A stretch of 64,000 nucleotides of DNA from an uncultured Bacilli bacterium (GTDB taxonomy: Bacteria; Bacillota_I; Bacilli_A; RF39; UBA660), in contig CAKOUW010000001.1 in the NCBI GenBank assembly GCA_934120715.1, forward strand, positions 1 through 64,000. Reading direction: 5' to 3'. The notes beneath the pieces are model-generated. The model was not told where the DNA came from, did not search any database, and saw nothing but the letters and a program-made list of their open reading frames with translations. Of this stretch, positions 7,707 through 17,700 are shown in pieces. Made by a program: the position numbers and the translations under genes. Position 1 is the first letter of the stretch, and every line of letters begins with the position of its first letter.

Positions 7707-9052
7707 TATATATTAAATGTTTTAATTTCTTCGCTTTTTCTTTCTTTTATAGCAACTTTTTCATCACTAAATTTCCAATCAATTTTATAATCTGGTAATA
7801 ATTTTGTCTTTATAGGATAAATTCTAGGAATTAGGATAACTGCTTCAAAATTATTAAGTAGTTTTAAATCTTCTACTGAAATTAGTGGTTCAGATCCTCT
7901 TTCTGTCTGTTGGGTTCCACATAATTTTGATATATTTTCCAATGTTTCGGTATCATTTGCTAGTAGGTAAATGATATTTCCGAAAACAATTTTTAATACT
8001 TCAGCTCCTTCTGTGCCATAGGTATTTCTTAATTCTAATAAACTTCTTATGAATACACTAAATTTAATATTATAACCTCTTGCAAGTGTAAGCATATTAT
8101 TAAAATCTTTAATAGGAATTAAGTTTTCAAATTCATCAATTACAACATTTAATCTACGAGTTTTATCATTCGTATATCTTACAGCGTAATAACATTCTTC
8201 AACTATTAATGGTATTAGTCTTTTAGAAGTTGGTTTATTATTACTGATAATGAATAGTGCAGTTTTATCTTTTTGGATATTTTTTATATCAAAATCAGAT
8301 AAAGATAACATTTTTAATAATGTTTCTCTTGATACAAATAATCTCATATTTTGAATAAATACTGATAAGATACTGCCTTTTGTCTCACTTGGTGCTAATA
8401 TGATATTAGACAAGTTAATATATGTTGGAGAAGTTTTGTTGTATTTTTTCACTTGTTCTGATAATTTATCAAAATCTGATGCTATGCTTAATAAACTACT
8501 AATGTTAATTTCTTCCTCTTTTGCATTGTCAAATAGGTATAGTGCAAGACCTATAAATAGCGATGTAGCGGAATTGTTCCAGAATGGATCAATATTAGTG
8601 TTAAATGTTTCGTTACAGCAAAAATAGTAACCAACATTTTCTAATAGTTCTATTGCCTTATCTTTTTTACCATTTTTATATAGTTCATAAGGAAGGCTTA
8701 ATGGATTAAAATTATTACCTATAGTAGGATCATCTAAATTGATTACAACAGTATTGTAATTTTGATTTTTTAGTTCTCCTGATAGAATATTATAAATTTC
8801 ACCTTTAACATCATGAACTATAAATGATTCTTGTGCCTTAATTGCAAGCCTTAGTTGTGGTAATGTTATTGATTGGGTTTTACCACTACCAGTTGAACCA
8901 ATTACTAAAGTATGTGCTTCATCATCTTTAATATAAAGATTATTGTCATCATACATCATTGGTATTCCTGATTTTTTAATTTCAGAATCATAACTGATTG
9001 GGGTTAGTTTAGATTTCAATTCTTCAACTGTTGCCCATCTTGAATATGCCAT
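7706..9052 (-). CDS. Orphan VirD4/TraG-like coupling ATPase
   Basis: A 448-aa P-loop ATPase of the VirD4/TraG/TraD family (type IV coupling proteins). The Walker A is GSTGSGKT (52-59), followed by the family motif HDVKGEIY, the FNPLSLP segment, the FWNNSATSLF motif typical of TraG, and the Walker B LNVVIDEFENL. The usual N-terminal membrane helices of T4CPs are missing: the protein begins with the cytosolic part. No relaxase, VirB4 or integrase gene is nearby, so its substrate is unknown. The ATG at 9052 after AGGAAG is preferred to the GTG at 9061. It could be a conjugation remnant or a domesticated ATPase. Confidence 0.85.
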   Translation of the reverse strand: MAYSRWATVEELKSKLTPISYDSEIKKSGIPMMYDDNNLYIKDDEAHTLVIGSTGSGKTQSITLPQLRLAIKAQESFIVHDVKGEIYNILSGELKNQNYNTVVINLDDPTIGNNFNPLSLPYELYKNGKKDKAIELLENVGYYFCCNETFNTNIDPFWNNSATSLFIGLALYLFDNAKEEEINISSLLSIASDFDKLSEQVKKYNKTSPTYINLSNIILAPSETKGSILSVFIQNMRLFVSRETLLKMLSLSDFDIKNIQKDKTALFIISNNKPTSKRLIPLIVEECYYAVRYTNDKTRRLNVVIDEFENLIPIKDFNNMLTLARGYNIKFSVFIRSLLELRNTYGTEGAEVLKIVFGNIIYLLANDTETLENISKLCGTQQTERGSEPLISVEDLKLLNNFEAVILIPRIYPIKTKLLPDYKIDWKFSDEKVAIKERKSEEIKTFNI

Positions 9053-9134
9053 GCATATCACTTCCTTTCAATAACAGTATAGCATCTACAATTTATTAAA
9101 CTTAAACAAAAATGGCCTATTTTTAAAAAAAGTG

Positions 9135-9143
9135 TGGTATAAT
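9135..9143 (+). promoter_or_regulatory. Extended -10 promoter of the AraC-type regulator
   Basis: TGGTATAAT at 9135-9143 is a perfect extended -10. No good -35 lies 17 bp upstream. This placement argues against the GTG at 9132 as a start codon for the following gene. Confidence 0.6.
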
Positions 9144-9164
9144 GTTAAATGTGCTGGTGATGTT

Positions 9165-9626
9165 ATGTTTTCAAATGATTTAGTATGTAATTTAATTGAA
9201 TATGTGAATAACAATATAAATAAAGAAATTACTATCGATGAATTAAGTTTGTTATTTTATTTTAATAAAACATATATAATGAAAAAATTTAAAAGTGAAT
9301 TAAATATATCAATACATGAATATATCAATACTATGAGAATATATAATAGCTTGTCATATTTTAAAGATGATAATTATATATTAAGTATTGCTTTTAAAAA
9401 TGGATTTAATTCATTAGAATATTTTTCAGAAATGTTTAAAAAAAATATGGGTGTAAGTCCAAGTGTTTATAAAAAATATTTAAGTTATAAGAAAATAACT
9501 GATGCTGAACAAGAAAAGATTCTAAATAATATATCTAGAATTAGTAGTATTAAATCTAATGCTTTGAATTATTTGAGTCGTAGAAAATCTGTTACTGGTG
9601 TCTATGTTAAAAAATTTGAATTATAG
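9165..9626 (+). CDS. AraC-family DNA-binding protein (HTH only)
   Basis: A 153-aa protein whose first about 105 residues form the two helix-turn-helix motifs of the AraC/XylS family: INKEITIDELSLLFYFNKTY, then IAFKNGFNSLEYFSEMFKKN followed by the signature GVSPSVYKKY. There is no ligand-binding domain, so any input must come from elsewhere; the last 45 residues are unrecognised. The ATG at 9165 lies downstream of the promoter. It is transcribed divergently from the VirD4-like gene, which could be its target, but that is only positional inference. Confidence 0.88.
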   Translation: MFSNDLVCNLIEYVNNNINKEITIDELSLLFYFNKTYIMKKFKSELNISIHEYINTMRIYNSLSYFKDDNYILSIAFKNGFNSLEYFSEMFKKNMGVSPSVYKKYLSYKKITDAEQEKILNNISRISSIKSNALNYLSRRKSVTGVYVKKFEL

Positions 9627-9699
9627 TTATTAATTATATATTTTTAGTTAAATATGTTAGCTAATTTATTATAAAACTTAATATATAATTATAAAAAAT

Positions 9700-9732
9700 A
9701 AAAATCCACTCTTTTTAAGGGTGGATTTTTAC
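9700..9732. terminator. Bidirectional terminator (AraC gene / tRNA-His)
   Basis: A 12-bp stem, AAATCCACTCTT with AAGGGTGGATTT (one G-U pair) and a short loop, is flanked by A/T runs on both sides. It can end the plus-strand AraC gene and the minus-strand tRNA-His. Confidence 0.75.
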
Positions 9733-9762
9733 TTATATCGCACTATATGCGTAAATTTCAAA

Positions 9763-9839
9763 TGGGGCGGCATAAGAGGATCGAACTCTTGCATACTGGT
9801 GCCACAAACCAGCGTGTTAACCACTTCACCAATGCCGCC
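9763..9839 (-). tRNA. tRNA-His (anticodon GTG)
   Basis: Read on the minus strand this is a 77-nt cloverleaf with the extra 5' G (G-1) opposite discriminator C73, the hallmark of tRNA-His. The acceptor pairs are GCGGCAT/ATGCCGC, the anticodon stem-loop is CTGGT-TTGTGGC-ACCAG with GTG at the anticodon, and the T arm contains GTTCGATCC. The 3' CCA is encoded (TGG at 9763-9765). Confidence 0.95.
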
Positions 9840-9960
9840 ATGTCACTTGACTTCTTTATTTTATTATATACTTTTTAAAAAATCAAGTCTTTTTTAATAT
9901 TTAGGTATTTATCTATACATTTTTACCTAGGTCGAATAGATTAAAGGGAAGGGAGATATT

Positions 9961-10479
9961 ATGTATAACTATAATTTTTTTGATGATAAACAATATAGAG
10001 GCATGATGAATAATTCATATAGAAATATGAATGGTAATACTAATATGAATACTATTCCTAATATGGGTATTAACAATATGAATGGTATGAATAATGGTAT
10101 GACCAATATGAATAATATGCCATCTTTATATACTCCAGAAGAAGGATATAATAATGGTATTATGTTTGCCAATTTATATAGTCAGTACAAGAACTATAAA
10201 CCTGCTGTTTTAAGTGCAAATAACGAAAAGGAAAGATTACTTTTAGATTTATCAAGATTTGCTTTTGCTGCACATGAGTTGAATCTTTATTTAGATCTTA
10301 ATCCAAATGATAACAGTATGTTAGCTTTATTTAATGACTATAGAGAAAAGGCTAATGAATTGGAAAGACAATATGAGGCTAAATACGGACCATTGTCTAT
10401 TAGTGGTGATGGATTGAGTCAAACACCTTTTGCTTGGGAAAATACAGCTTGGCCATGGGAGGAGAATTATTATGTTTAA
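9961..10479 (+). CDS. CotJA-CotJB fusion protein
   Basis: A 172-aa protein with three parts: a Met/Asn-rich low-complexity N-terminus (residues 15-55, repeated NMN units); a CotJA-like segment (LYTPEEGYNNGIMFANLY, about 57-74); and a CotJB domain (about 88-170) with HELNLYLDLNPND, KYGPL and the C-terminal WPWEENYYV. In Bacillus and Clostridium CotJA and CotJB are separate short proteins encoded ahead of the manganese-catalase-like CotJC in the inner spore coat. Here they appear joined. The stop overlaps the start of cotJC by 8 bp. The ribosome site GGGAAGGGAG precedes the ATG. Confidence 0.85.
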   Translation: MYNYNFFDDKQYRGMMNNSYRNMNGNTNMNTIPNMGINNMNGMNNGMTNMNNMPSLYTPEEGYNNGIMFANLYSQYKNYKPAVLSANNEKERLLLDLSRFAFAAHELNLYLDLNPNDNSMLALFNDYREKANELERQYEAKYGPLSISGDGLSQTPFAWENTAWPWEENYYV

Positions 10480-11038
10480 ATATGATAAAAGATTACAATA
10501 TCCAATTGATATTAAGAAAAAAGATTTACGAATGGCTAAATATTTAATAACGCAATATGGTGGCTCTAATGGTGAACTTGCAGCAGCTCTTCGTTATTTA
10601 AACCAAAGATACACTATGCCTGATAATATGGGGAAGGCTTTACTTACTGATATAGGTACAGAGGAGTTAGCACACGTTGAAATGATTTCAACTATGGTTT
10701 ATCAATTAATGAAGGATGCTACTATGGAAGAGCTAAGAGAAGCAGGATTAGATACACATTATGCTGAACATAGTAGAGCACTTTATCCAACTGATACTAA
10801 TGGAGTACCTTTTACAGTAGCATATTTTGCAACGACAGGTGATCCTTTAGCTGATATTTCTGAGGATATGGCAGCTGAACAAAAAGCTAGAGCAGTTTAT
10901 GAGAATCTAATAGATTTAACAAATGATCCAGATGTTATAGGACCACTATTATGGTTAAGACAAAGAGAGATTGTTCATTACAATAGATTTAAAGAATTGT
11001 TTGAAAGATATGAAAAAATGATGAATAATAATAAATAA
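10472..11038 (+). CDS. cotJC: CotJC manganese-catalase-like coat protein
   Basis: A 188-aa protein of the CotJC/Mn-catalase family, a four-helix dimanganese fold. Metal-ligand type motifs are visible: ELAAALRYL, the EELAHVEMI helix, the AEQKARAVYENL helix and the REIVHYNRF helix. The family degrades peroxide or forms part of the spore coat. The ATG at 10472 is preceded by GGGAGGAGAATT; the frame extends further back to 10430 but that part lies inside cotJB and is not conserved. It is translationally coupled to the CotJA/B fusion. Confidence 0.92.
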   Translation: MFKYDKRLQYPIDIKKKDLRMAKYLITQYGGSNGELAAALRYLNQRYTMPDNMGKALLTDIGTEELAHVEMISTMVYQLMKDATMEELREAGLDTHYAEHSRALYPTDTNGVPFTVAYFATTGDPLADISEDMAAEQKARAVYENLIDLTNDPDVIGPLLWLRQREIVHYNRFKELFERYEKMMNNNK

Positions 11039-11043
11039 ATTTT

Positions 11044-11072
11044 AAGATTAGTACTTGCTAATCTTTTTTTTA
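11044..11072 (+). terminator. Terminator of the cotJ operon
   Basis: The stem AAGATTAG/CTAATCTT (11044-11051 and 11058-11065) has a 6-base loop and is followed by a T run. Confidence 0.88.
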
Positions 11073-11195
11073 TTTATAAGGAATTTTCCTTTTATAAAGA
11101 ACAGTATTAACTAATGGTATATATTTAAAAAAACATATTGGCAAACAAATGTTTTTGTATTATTATAGTAAGACAAGATTATGGAGGTACGTTAC

Positions 11196-11829
11196 ATGTA
11201 TAAAGCTTATAAATTTAGATTATATCCTAATACTTCTCAGGAAATATTAATTAACAAAACATTTGGTTGTGTTAGACTTGTTTATAATTATTTTTTAGAT
11301 GAATGTATGAATAAGGGATATATACGAGTTTTTGATATGTGTAATGAAATAAAAGAACTATATAATAAATATCCATTTTTAAAAGAAGTAGATTCTTGTA
11401 GTTTAAGATGTGCTGTTTTTAATCTAGAGGATAGTTTTTAAAACTATTTTTCTAAACGTACTTAGTTATCCAAAATTTAAAAGTAAGTTTAATAAACAAA
11501 GTTTTAGAACAACTTGTATTAAAAGAACCTATAAAGGAAAAGAGTATAGTAATATCATATTAGACTTAAATAATAAAAAAATAAAGTTACCTAAACTTGG
11601 ATTTGTTGATATAAGAGGATATAGAAATCTAAAAGATATTAATGGAAGAATAATAAATGCCACTGTAGAAAAAGGGAGAACAAATAAATATTATGTAAGT
11701 GTTATATTTGATGAAGTACAAACTATATCTAGTAAAGTAATTCCAGATAATATCGTGGGTATTGACTTAGGTATAAAGGATTTAGTATTGATGGGAAGTG
11801 TATTGATGGACCTAGTAATTATGATATAA
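11196..11829 (+). pseudogene. Decayed IS200/IS605-family tnpB (OrfB) remnant
   Basis: The N-terminal part (11196-11441) matches TnpB/OrfB: MYKAYKFRLYPN start, FGCVRLVYNYFLD. It stops at a TAA at 11439-11441, and the reading continues in the +1 frame with YPKFKSKF, SFRTT and the RuvC-I strand VGIDLGIKDLV, ending at 11829. Everything after RuvC-I (RuvC-II, zinc finger, RuvC-III) is missing, so it is frameshifted and 3' truncated. The true start is the ATG at 11196 after GGAGG. I see no transposition ends or guide-RNA-like right end. Confidence 0.85.
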
Positions 11830-11914
11830 GTTATAAAAAATAATTTTTGTATTATTTAATATTTTCTTTGCATAAATATAAGTGAAATGTTATTTATTTT
11901 GAAAGGAAGATATT

Positions 11915-12376
11915 ATGTCACAAGAATGGGAAGAGTCTTTGATAGCAGTAGTTCAGGATAGTTATTTAGATATTTTAAATGAGCTTATGAATAAATATAG
12001 TGTAGTTTGTGATGACAGGCGTGGATATAGAGATGATAGTGAGGATGTTTTTCATCTTAATAAGCTTGATTCATATAATGCTAGACGTCTAAAGACGCTT
12101 TATTTAAGTGTTTTTGAATATTATGTAAATAGAGTTGATCCTAGTATTTCTAGGATTGAAAGAGGAATTTATCCATGTTTATGTATAAAATATGGAGATT
12201 TATCTTATGTACTAGAAAAGAATCCATCTACTGTTGTGTGTATTAAATTAGATGATGATGCAGTTAATTTAATTGATAATGGTAGAGTTATAAATATGAA
12301 GGATGTTCAAGAATATTATGATAGTAAAGATTTAGCTTCTAATAATAAGCAATTTAAAAAGAAAAAGAATAATTAG
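11915..12376 (+). CDS. Unknown 153-aa soluble protein
   Basis: The ATG is preceded by a good AAAGGAAG site. The protein is acidic at the N-terminus with a helical YNARRLKTLYLSVFEYYVNR segment, then a small beta-rich part (YPCLCIKYGDLSYVL) and a lysine-rich tail. I recognise no family. It lies between the tnpB remnant and the CIRCE-controlled clpB and has no visible terminator of its own. Confidence 0.55.
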   Translation: MSQEWEESLIAVVQDSYLDILNELMNKYSVVCDDRRGYRDDSEDVFHLNKLDSYNARRLKTLYLSVFEYYVNRVDPSISRIERGIYPCLCIKYGDLSYVLEKNPSTVVCIKLDDDAVNLIDNGRVINMKDVQEYYDSKDLASNNKQFKKKKNN

Positions 12377-12485
12377 ATTAGATACAGTGTATTTAAATAT
12401 AAGAAAAGCACATTTTTAATAAATATAGCATTATCAAAGAAGTTATTAATTATATTTCTTTTTAACTTTAATTTATTTAAGAATA

Positions 12486-12527
12486 TTAGCACTCTGTATT
12501 GACAAGTGCTAATATTTTGCGTATAAT
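12486..12527 (+). promoter_or_regulatory. CIRCE operator with embedded sigma-A promoter (clpB)
   Basis: TTAGCACTC-N9-AAGTGCTAA at 12486-12512 is the HrcA operator CIRCE with one deviation (G to A at the start of the right arm). The -35 TTGACA (12499-12504) uses the end of the spacer plus that A, and TATAAT (12522-12527) follows after 17 bp. HrcA binding would block polymerase directly. Confidence 0.93.
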
Positions 12528-12550
12528 TAATACTGAGAGGGGTGATATAT

Positions 12551-14668
12551 ATGTATGGTTATCCACAAGAAGAAAAAGAAGAAAATGTATTAGAAAAATA
12601 TGGTCGTAATATTATTGAAGACGTTAAAAAAGGAAAAATAGATCCAGTAATCGGAAGAGATGAAGAAATAAGAAGTATTACAAGGGTTTTATCTAGAAAA
12701 ACAAAAAATAATCCAGTTCTTATAGGTGAACCTGGTGTTGGTAAAACAGCTATTGTTGAGGGACTTGCTTTAAGAATAGTTAAAGGCGATGTACCAAGTA
12801 GTTTAAAGAATAAAACTATATGGGAACTTGATATGGCTGCTTTAGTTGCTGGTGCTAAATACAGGGGTGAATTTGAGGAACGTTTAAAGAATGTTTTAAA
12901 TACAGTAGCAAAAAGTAATGGTGAGATCATTATGTTTATAGATGAAATTCATACTATTGTTGGTACTGGTAGAACTGATGGAGCTATGGATACTTCAAAT
13001 ATTTTAAAACCGATGCTTGCACGTGGTGAAATTCATGTAATTGGAGCTACTACTTTAAATGAATATAGAAAATATATTGAAAAAGATGGAGCGTTAGAGA
13101 GGCGTTTTCAAAAGATTAAGGTAGAAGAACCTAATGTAATTGATACAATTACTATACTTAGAGGTTTGAAAGAAAGATTTGAAATTCATCATGGTGTTAC
13201 TATTCAAGATAAGGCTTTAATTTCAGCAGCTGTTTTATCTAATAGATATATAACAGATAGATATTTACCTGATAAAGCAATAGATTTAATAGATGAAGCT
13301 TGTGCTACTATTCGTGTACAGATGGATTCTGTTCCATTTGAACTAGATACATTGACTCATAAAATAATGCGATTAGAGATAGAAAAACAGGCTATTAGAA
13401 AAGAAAAAGATGAAATATCTAAAAAGAGATTAGAGGATATAGAACAAGAATTGGTTAAATTAAAAGCTAAAGAAAGTGAATTGACTGAGGCTTGGAATAA
13501 AGAGAAGAATTTAAATGATGATATTAAATCTAAAAAGAAAGAGATAGAGCAAGCTAAATTTGAACTTGATCAGGCTGAAAATAAATATGATTTGGAAAGA
13601 GCTGCTATTTTAAGACATGGTGAGATTCCAAGACTTGAAAAAGAATTGGAAGAGTTAAATAACGTTGAGAAAAACAAAATATTAAGTGATACTGTTACAG
13701 AAGATGATATTGCTAAAATAATAGCTAAATGGACTAATATTCCTGTTTCTAAACTAGTTAGTAGTGAAAAAGAAAAATTATTAAAATTATTTGATAATAT
13801 GAAAAAGCGTGTTAAGGGACAAGATGAAGCTTTACGTTTAGTTAGTGATGCAGTTATTAAATCACGTAGTGGTATTAAAGATCCTAATAAACCTATTGCT
13901 AGTTTTATGTTTTTAGGTCCAACTGGTGTTGGTAAAACAGAGGTTGCCAGAACACTTGCATATGAATTATTTGATGATGCTCGTCATATGGTTAGAATTG
14001 ACATGAGTGAATATATGGAAAAATTTAGTGTTTCTAGATTGATTGGTTCTCCTCCGGGATATGTAGGATATGAAGAGGGCGGTCAATTAACAGAGGCTGT
14101 AAGAAGAAATCCATATAGTATAGTTTTATTTGATGAAGTAGAAAAGGCTCATCCAGAGGTGCTTAATTTACTTTTACAAATACTAGATGATGGTAGAATT
14201 ACTGATTCTAATGGTAGAACAGTTGATTTTAAAAATACAATTATTATAATGACTTCTAATTTAGGAAGTGATCATATATTAGATGGTAATACTGATAAAG
14301 TAATGGATGATGTAAGAACCTATTTTAGACCAGAATTTATTAATAGAATAGATGAAATAATTGTATTTAATCCATTATCAAGAGAAGCTATCAATGAAAT
14401 ATTAGATAAAATAATTAAAGAACTAGAAGATAGATTAACAGATATTAATATACATATAGAATTAACAAATTCAGCAAGAGAAGAATTAATCAATGAAGGA
14501 TATGATATTAATTATGGAGCTAGACCATTAAAAAGATTAGTTAGTAGAATAATAGAAACTGATTTAGCTAAATTAATTATAAGTGGTGATATTAAAGTAG
14601 GAGATAATATTTTAATAGACTATAAAGATACATTTATTATAAGTAAAAAAGAAGATAAAAATAACTAA
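12551..14668 (+). CDS. clpB: ClpB disaggregase lacking the N-terminal domain
   Basis: Hexameric AAA+ chaperone that, with DnaK, pulls proteins out of aggregates. NBD1 has Walker A GEPGVGKT (59-66) and Walker B IIMFIDEIHT; NBD2 has GPTGVGKT (456-463) and SIVLFDEVEKAH. Between them is the long coiled-coil middle domain of ClpB (about 265-385, including EAWNKEKN and YDLERAAILRHGEIPRLE), which excludes ClpC, ClpE and ClpA. The Clp_N repeat domain is absent: the protein begins only about 15 residues before the NBD1 linker, giving 705 aa against about 860. The ATG at 12551 follows GAGAGGGG. Heat-shock regulated through the adjoining CIRCE. Confidence 0.93.
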   Translation: MYGYPQEEKEENVLEKYGRNIIEDVKKGKIDPVIGRDEEIRSITRVLSRKTKNNPVLIGEPGVGKTAIVEGLALRIVKGDVPSSLKNKTIWELDMAALVAGAKYRGEFEERLKNVLNTVAKSNGEIIMFIDEIHTIVGTGRTDGAMDTSNILKPMLARGEIHVIGATTLNEYRKYIEKDGALERRFQKIKVEEPNVIDTITILRGLKERFEIHHGVTIQDKALISAAVLSNRYITDRYLPDKAIDLIDEACATIRVQMDSVPFELDTLTHKIMRLEIEKQAIRKEKDEISKKRLEDIEQELVKLKAKESELTEAWNKEKNLNDDIKSKKKEIEQAKFELDQAENKYDLERAAILRHGEIPRLEKELEELNNVEKNKILSDTVTEDDIAKIIAKWTNIPVSKLVSSEKEKLLKLFDNMKKRVKGQDEALRLVSDAVIKSRSGIKDPNKPIASFMFLGPTGVGKTEVARTLAYELFDDARHMVRIDMSEYMEKFSVSRLIGSPPGYVGYEEGGQLTEAVRRNPYSIVLFDEVEKAHPEVLNLLLQILDDGRITDSNGRTVDFKNTIIIMTSNLGSDHILDGNTDKVMDDVRTYFRPEFINRIDEIIVFNPLSREAINEILDKIIKELEDRLTDINIHIELTNSAREELINEGYDINYGARPLKRLVSRIIETDLAKLIISGDIKVGDNILIDYKDTFIISKKEDKNN

Positions 14669-14685
14669 AAATCTTCTTTTTTTTT
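14651..14685 (+). terminator. Terminator overlapping the clpB stop
   Basis: The stem GAAGAT/ATCTTC (14651-14656 and 14671-14676) is followed by nine Ts. The 14-base loop includes the clpB stop codon. Confidence 0.7.
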
Positions 14686-14719
14686 GATAATTTTTTACTA
14701 CTAAATTAGACAAATCCTC

Positions 14720-14748
14720 TTGCATTTTAGAGTTTACTGGTTTATACT
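14720..14748 (+). promoter_or_regulatory. Promoter of the sortase-pilus operon
   Basis: TTGCAT (14720-14725) and TATACT (14743-14748) are separated by 17 bp, 35 bp ahead of the first pilus gene. Confidence 0.7.
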
Positions 14749-14783
14749 TTTATTAATGATAGAGTGGAGAACGAGGTGATGTT

Positions 14784-17700
14784 ATGCAGAGGTTAAAAAG
14801 ACTTTATATAGATAGCAGTAAAAAGAAAAAGCTAATTGTTCTATGTAGTGCCTTTTTTATTGTAATGACTTTCTTAATTTCTTTAATATCATTTTCTTTA
14901 GCAGCTTTAACTGCTACTGAGAGTATAGAAATTTTATCAGAAAAATTAAATTATGAAAATGGAGAACAGGGTTCTTGGAAAATAAAGAAATCAGCTAATT
15001 GGATATCTAAGGGTAAGGTTAAAATTAGTTATGTTATTGATACGAAAGCTATGGCTAAATCTGAAAATGTTGATTTATTGCTTGTAGTTAATACTTCTAA
15101 TTCATTAACTGATGAACAATTTAGTACAATGAAGACAGGTTTAAATCAACTTACTGATAATATTTTAAAAGATGGGTCTTCTGATAGAATGGCTCTTTTA
15201 AGTTTTAATACTAATTATACACTTGTAAGTGATTTTACGAATGATAAGGCTACTATAACTTCTGGAATAAATAATTTAACTATGGCAAGTGGCTCTAGTT
15301 ATTATAAGGGCTTTGTTGGAGTTGATGAAGTTTTAAGTAATTATCAGGCTAATGGTAGTAATAAATTGGTTGTAATATTTGTAACTAATTCACTTCCTAA
15401 TAAAGATATGCCTAATGAAGATGCTCAGTATGCTTACTTAAAGAATAAATATTCTAATTTGACTATTAATGCTGTAGCGTATGATATGTCTAGTTCTATA
15501 CCAACTAAATTAAAGAGTATTAGTGATAAGCAATTTAATGCTACTGATGAAACATTGGTAAATATACTAGCTGATGCTACAAATAAACAGTTTAATTATA
15601 GTAATTTTACTATTGATGATTATATAGATACTGATAATTTTAGTATAGATAATTTGGGCAGTTTTAAAACTAATTATGGTAGTGCTACTTTAGATACTGA
15701 CTCAACAGGAAAGAAAGTAGCAATTAATTTAGATAATTTGGTTAGTGGAAATAAAGTTGAATTATCATATGAGATTAATTTAAATAGTGGTAAAGAAAAT
15801 GATAAATTATTTCCTGTTAATAAGAGTATTGGTGTTAAATCAACTTTGGGAGAGATAGTAGAAGAAGTTACTAGTGCTAAAATGCCAGTAGTTGCAGATA
15901 ATTATAGTGTTAGTTATTTAAGTAATGTTCCTAGTGGATGTAATATTAATACAACTCTTCCTGATAGTACACATTATTCTGTTTTTAGTACAGTTAAAAT
16001 GGAAAACAATTTAACATGCGATGGTTATCAATTTAAAGGTTGGGAATTAGTTTCTGATAAAAAAGTTACTATGGTTAATGATAGTAATTTCTTAATGCCA
16101 GCTGCTGATGTTGTAGTAAAGGGTACTTGGTCAAAATTATCATTAACTAAGAGTATGGATGGTACAGTTTATACACCACAGACATTAAATAGTGTTATTG
16201 AAGGTCAAGCTGTTCTTGACAATGTAGCAAGTACGTATGTTACTTCTGATACAGGTATTGATTTTACAAAAGATGCTTCCGATACAAATGGTAAAGGTGT
16301 TTATACAATGGCTTCTACTAAAGATGATGAGTTTCCAATACATTATTATAGAGGAAGTATTACTAATAATAACGTTAAGTATGCTGGTTATTGTTGGAAG
16401 ATAGTAAGAACTACTGATACTGGTGGGGTTAAGTTAATCTACAATGGAGCTCCAGATAGTAGTACTGGTGCTTGTAATGGTTCATCTCCTTATATTGTCG
16501 AGTCAGTTTTTAATGATAAAAGTAATGCTTTAAGTGATGTTGGTTATATGTACGGCAATGAGAGGTATGAAAATACTGATATAAACATGAATTATACTTG
16601 GTGGGAGTTGAATGGCAAATCATTGACATCAATGGAAAGAGATGCATGGTATGGTTATAGTGACAAAATTTCATATATTGAAGATGGTGTTGCAGCAACA
16701 GCGGCTGGTTTATTACAAAAATATTATTTTTCTAGTACTGTTACATATGATTCTAGTACTGGTCAATATACTTTAGTAAGTCCAAAGAGAGATTATGTAA
16801 ACCTTTTACATACGGATGCTGAAGGGAAATATACTTGTCATGATTATTCAAAAAAGAGTTGTAAGACAGTTGGGTATGTATTAAAAGCTGATACTGGTGC
16901 CTATAAGTATATAGAGTTGTCTGGAGGAGAAAAAGAGACTGATGTTCGTAGTAAAATGACTGAACTTTCAAGTATTAGCAACTTTCTTTATGGAAAAAGT
17001 GTTACTTATGATGAGACATCAGGACTTTATACTTTAAATGATACAATAGAAGCTAAACATATTGTTTCACTTGATGACACTAAATATTCTAATATATATA
17101 ATAATTATAAATATACTTGTTTTTCCACAACAAATACTTGTTCAAGTGTTAAATATTTTGCTGATTCTTATCTTGATGTTGTGCAGTATGTGACGATGGA
17201 AAATGGTGAGACTTACGATTCTCTATATGCAAATGCATCTACTGATCAATATACTTATATGTATGGAAATGATGTTTCATATGATGAATCTACTGGTATT
17301 TATACTCTTATTGATCCAATTTCTTCTCGTTTGGTTGAGTATAATAACGATAAAAATAACATTATTTCTAATCATCATTATTTTTGTACTAATAATCAGT
17401 CATCTTGTTCAGTTGTAAACTATGCATATTATACATACGAAAGTAGTCATAAAAGTAGACATAATCATGCATATTATTTTAAATATGATCATTTGCTTTC
17501 TTGGCAATTATCTGGGGGGAAAAATACTACTGATGTTCTTGACACTCTATACCAAAATGATAATGATTCTGTGATAAAGTCTAAAATTGATGCGTGGTAT
17601 AATGACAATATAATAAAGTATGGTGAGTATTTGGAGGATACTGTTTGGTGTAATGGCAGGAAGTTGGTTTCTACCGATAATTTTGACAAAGACAAAAATA

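Noticed and set aside
7469..12376. A possible integrated conjugative element around the VirD4-like gene and tRNA-His
   Set aside because: No integrase, relaxase, VirB4 or direct-repeat attachment sites are seen; the tRNA has an intact 3' end and no copy of it was noticed nearby.
12551..14668. Annotation of the Clp ATPase as ClpC
   Set aside because: The long coiled-coil middle domain with YDLERAAILRHGEIP is the ClpB type; ClpC has a much shorter one.
16510..17695. Several antisense and out-of-frame ORFs inside the giant VWA gene
   Set aside because: They have no ribosome sites, have low-complexity His/Tyr/Leu-rich translations and are shadows of the main frame.
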